From: Magnetospirillum sp.
GTDB lineage: Bacteria; Pseudomonadota; Alphaproteobacteria; Rhodospirillales; Magnetospirillaceae
Assembly (NCBI GenBank): GCA_020217035.1
Contig: JAIWOG010000293.1
Coordinates: 1 to 16,639, forward strand
DNA: 16,639 bases
Reading direction: 5' to 3'
In this document: positions 15,260 to 16,639 of the stretch, piece after piece
Position numbering within the stretch: the stretch's first letter is position 1
Layout of the letters: each line of letters opens with the position of its first letter
The notes under the pieces: generated by a model
The model's input: the letters and a program-made list of their open reading frames with translations, nothing else
The model's database searches: none
Told to the model about the DNA's origin: nothing
Position numbers and translations under genes: made by a program

Positions 15260-15363
15260 AAGGACCCCTTCCCAAGTGTTCGTTCTTGTCCCGATGGTAG
15301 CAGAGGCCAAGGCGCCCGACCATCCCCCAGCCCCACCCGACCGGCCTGCATATTTGGGTGGGT

Positions 15364-15397
15364 CGCCGGTTTCCCTGTTGGCAGGGGCGAACCGGCG
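15364..15397. repeat. Strong two-part hairpin in the pgi-nikK intergenic region
   Basis: CGCCGGTT (15364-15371) pairs with AACCGGCG (15390-15397). Inside it, CCCTG (15373-15377) pairs with CAGGG (15382-15386) around a TTGG loop, with small internal bulges. It lies about 50 bases before the nikK start codon and 105 bases before pgi. There is no T-tract. The element could be a transcript structure for either divergent gene or a protein site; I do not recognise a known riboswitch in it. Confidence 0.45.
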
Positions 15398-15400
15398 GGA

Positions 15401-15431
15401 TATGCTGACGGCTAACACAAAGTCGCATAAT
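15401..15431 (+). promoter_or_regulatory. Candidate nikK promoter with TATGC/GCATA dyad
   Basis: CATAAT at 15426-15431 matches the -10 consensus at 5 of 6 and CTGACG at 15405-15410 is a weak -35, but the 15-bp spacer is short. TATGC (15401-15405) and GCATA (15425-15429) form an inverted repeat spanning both boxes, placed as a repressor operator would be. The spacing does not match the known NikR GTATGA-N16-TCATAC site. An AAGGG ribosome site (15436-15440) follows before the ATG at 15447, so the leader would be very short. Confidence 0.3.
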
Positions 15432-15446
15432 TTTTAAGGGTAGCCG

Positions 15447-16217
15447 ATGTCACACATATCCACCGTCTTGGCCGCCTTTGCCGTGCTGACGCTGTCGCCC
15501 ACCTTGGCCCAGGCCCATTTCCAGGAAATCATCCCCAACGCCGACATCGTCGCCGAGGACGGCGACCACAGCGTCAGCCTGGACCTGACCTTCACCCACC
15601 CCATGGAGGGCGGCCCGGTGATGGAGATGGGCAAGCCGGTGCGCATGGGCGTGGTGTCGCCGGCCGGCCGCCAGGATTTGACCAAGGCGCTGGTGGCGAC
15701 CAAAAAGGGCGACGGCAAGACCGCCTATACCCTGTCGCATAAATTGTCGGAACCCGCCGATTACGTTTTCTATGTCGAACCGGCGCCTTATTGGGAACCC
15801 GGCGAGGGCAAGAACATCATCCATTATTCCAAGGTGGTGGTCGACCTGGGCTCCGGCGAGGGCTGGGACAAGCTGGTCGGCCTGCCGGTGGAAATCGAGC
15901 CCCTGGTCCGCCCCTATGGCCTGTGGACCGGCAATGTGTTCCGCGGCATCGTCAGGAAGGACGGCAAGCCGGTGCCCTTCGCCGAGATCGAGGTGGAATG
16001 GAAGAACGACGGCAGCGTCAAGGCGCCGTCCGATCCCTTCGTCACCCAGGTGATCAAGGCCGATGCGCAAGGGCAGTTCGCCTATGCCATGCCGCGTGCC
16101 GGCTGGTGGGGCTTCGCCGCCCTGGTGGACGGCAACAAGTCGAAGAACCCCGACGGCAAGCTGGTGCCCACCGAATTGGGCGGCCTGATCTGGGTCAAGG
16201 CCGTGGACATGAAGTAA
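15447..16217 (+). CDS. nikK: DUF4198 periplasmic metal-binding protein (NikK type)
   Basis: A 256-residue secreted protein of the DUF4198 family, known as NikK when found with nickel ECF-type importers. A signal peptide (1-23) ends at AQA, predicting a mature N-terminus HFQEIIP. That free N-terminal histidine (His24), with His41, His51, Met53, Met59 and Met61 in a HPMEGGPVMEM stretch, makes a plausible periplasmic metal site. The rest is a two-part beta-rich protein ending LIWVKAVDMK. Its stop overlaps the start of the CbiM/NikM gene (TAATG), which is strong context for a Ni or Co uptake role. It is divergent from pgi. I infer delivery of metal to the membrane component; specificity for nickel over cobalt is not proven. 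Confidence 0.83.
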   Translation: MSHISTVLAAFAVLTLSPTLAQAHFQEIIPNADIVAEDGDHSVSLDLTFTHPMEGGPVMEMGKPVRMGVVSPAGRQDLTKALVATKKGDGKTAYTLSHKLSEPADYVFYVEPAPYWEPGEGKNIIHYSKVVVDLGSGEGWDKLVGLPVEIEPLVRPYGLWTGNVFRGIVRKDGKPVPFAEIEVEWKNDGSVKAPSDPFVTQVIKADAQGQFAYAMPRAGWWGFAALVDGNKSKNPDGKLVPTELGGLIWVKAVDMK

Positions 16218-16639
16218 TGGCCCACATTCCCGACGGCGTGGCTGCGATTCCGGTGCTGGTGGCGGGCGCTGCCCTGTCCCTGGGCGGCATGGCCCTGGGA
16301 CTGCGCCACCTGACGCCCGAGCGCCTGCCCAAGGCGGCCATGCTGTCGGCGTTGTTCTTCGTCGCCTCGCTGGTGCATTTCCCGGTGGGAATCAGCAGCG
16401 TGCACCTGCTGATGGGCGGCTTGGCCGGCATTCTGCTGGGCTGGGCCGCCTTTCCCGCCATCGCCGTCGGCCTGGTGCTGCAAGCGGCGCTGTTCGGCTT
16501 CGGCGGCGTGGTGGTGTTGGGGGTCAACCTGGCCAACATCGCCCTGCCGGCGGTGCTGGCCGGTCTGTTGGGCCGCCGCCTGCTGGGACGGCCGGCCTTG
16601 GCCGGGGCGGTCGCCGCCGGGGGCGCCGTCGCCGGCACC
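16217..16639 (+). CDS. nikM: CbiM/NikM-family Ni/Co importer, N-terminal part
   Basis: The gene runs off the window after 141 codons. It begins MAHIPDGV and continues with strongly hydrophobic helices (about 9-29, 41-57, 62-80, 82-103, 106-125), the layout of the CbiM/NikM substrate-binding membrane subunit of energy-coupling-factor metal transporters. The internal SSVHLLMGGLAG motif carries His63, with His54 nearby. In known NikM/CbiM proteins the metal is held by the N-terminal amine, His2 and a second His in the SVHL motif. Here the His is third, but removal of the start Met before Ala would restore an x-His N-terminus. The ATG shares one base with the nikK stop. Components L/N, Q and O presumably follow beyond the edge. 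Confidence 0.88.
   Translation, partial: MAHIPDGVAAIPVLVAGAALSLGGMALGLRHLTPERLPKAAMLSALFFVASLVHFPVGISSVHLLMGGLAGILLGWAAFPAIAVGLVLQAALFGFGGVVVLGVNLANIALPAVLAGLLGRRLLGRPALAGAVAAGGAVAGT

Noticed and set aside
13536..15428. 630-residue open frame on the minus strand, and a 498-residue plus-strand frame at 13919-15415
   Set aside because: Both are shadows of pgi: low-complexity, rich in Arg/His/Gly/Pro, with no family motif, while the pgi frame has all catalytic signatures.
15401..15429. NikR operator
   Set aside because: The half-sites TATGC/GCATA are 19 bases apart, unlike the known GTATGA-N16-TCATAC arrangement, so NikR is not claimed.
15260..15446. Possible cobalamin riboswitch upstream of nikK
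   Set aside because: The region is only 187 bp shared by two divergent genes and I find no B12-box-like sequence; only an unrelated hairpin is present.

Overview
The window is high-GC, densely packed DNA from a free-living alphaproteobacterium, most likely a Rhodospirillales member of the Magnetospirillum type. This rests on codon style, the ihfB-lapA-pyrF-trpF order, a DmeRF-type metal efflux operon and tandem TrkH genes; no rRNA or marker gene fixes the genus. I see no mobile element, CRISPR array, tRNA or rRNA. No gene-free gap exceeds about 210 bases.

Layout. (1) 2-1222: the 3' part of a DUF748 (AsmA-like) envelope protein. It converges on (2) 1239-4143, minus strand: two adjacent trkH potassium-uptake genes of identical length (483 aa each), one base apart. 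(3) 4218-5469, plus: a sigma70-like promoter with an embedded G/C-tract operator, then dmeR (RcnR/CsoR-family Ni/Co sensor) and dmeF (CDF exporter with a His-rich loop). (4) 5545-8555: a PhnD-like periplasmic binding protein translationally coupled to a two-PAS membrane histidine kinase, with no permease, ATPase or response regulator in the window. (5) 8570-10581: ihfB, lapA, pyrF, trpF, tightly spaced. (6) 10588-13539: a diacylglycerol-kinase-family lipid kinase (minus) divergent from an LpxH-like metallophosphatase and a GT4 glycosyltransferase. A long perfect dyad sits in the shared promoter region, and together they look like a lipid or glycolipid module. (7) 13664-15259, minus: pgi. (8) 15447 to the end: a DUF4198 periplasmic protein (NikK type) and the start of a CbiM/NikM nickel or cobalt importer.

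Functional reading. The window holds both arms of Ni/Co handling: efflux (dmeRF) and uptake (nikK-nikM), about 10 kb apart. It also has potassium uptake, an uncharacterised solute-sensing kinase pair, core nucleotide and tryptophan enzymes, and a lipid-modifying cluster. The least explained parts are the PhnD-like/kinase pair, the dyad-controlled lipid module, and the diverged TrkH pair. All assignments come from reading motifs by eye; no database search was run.
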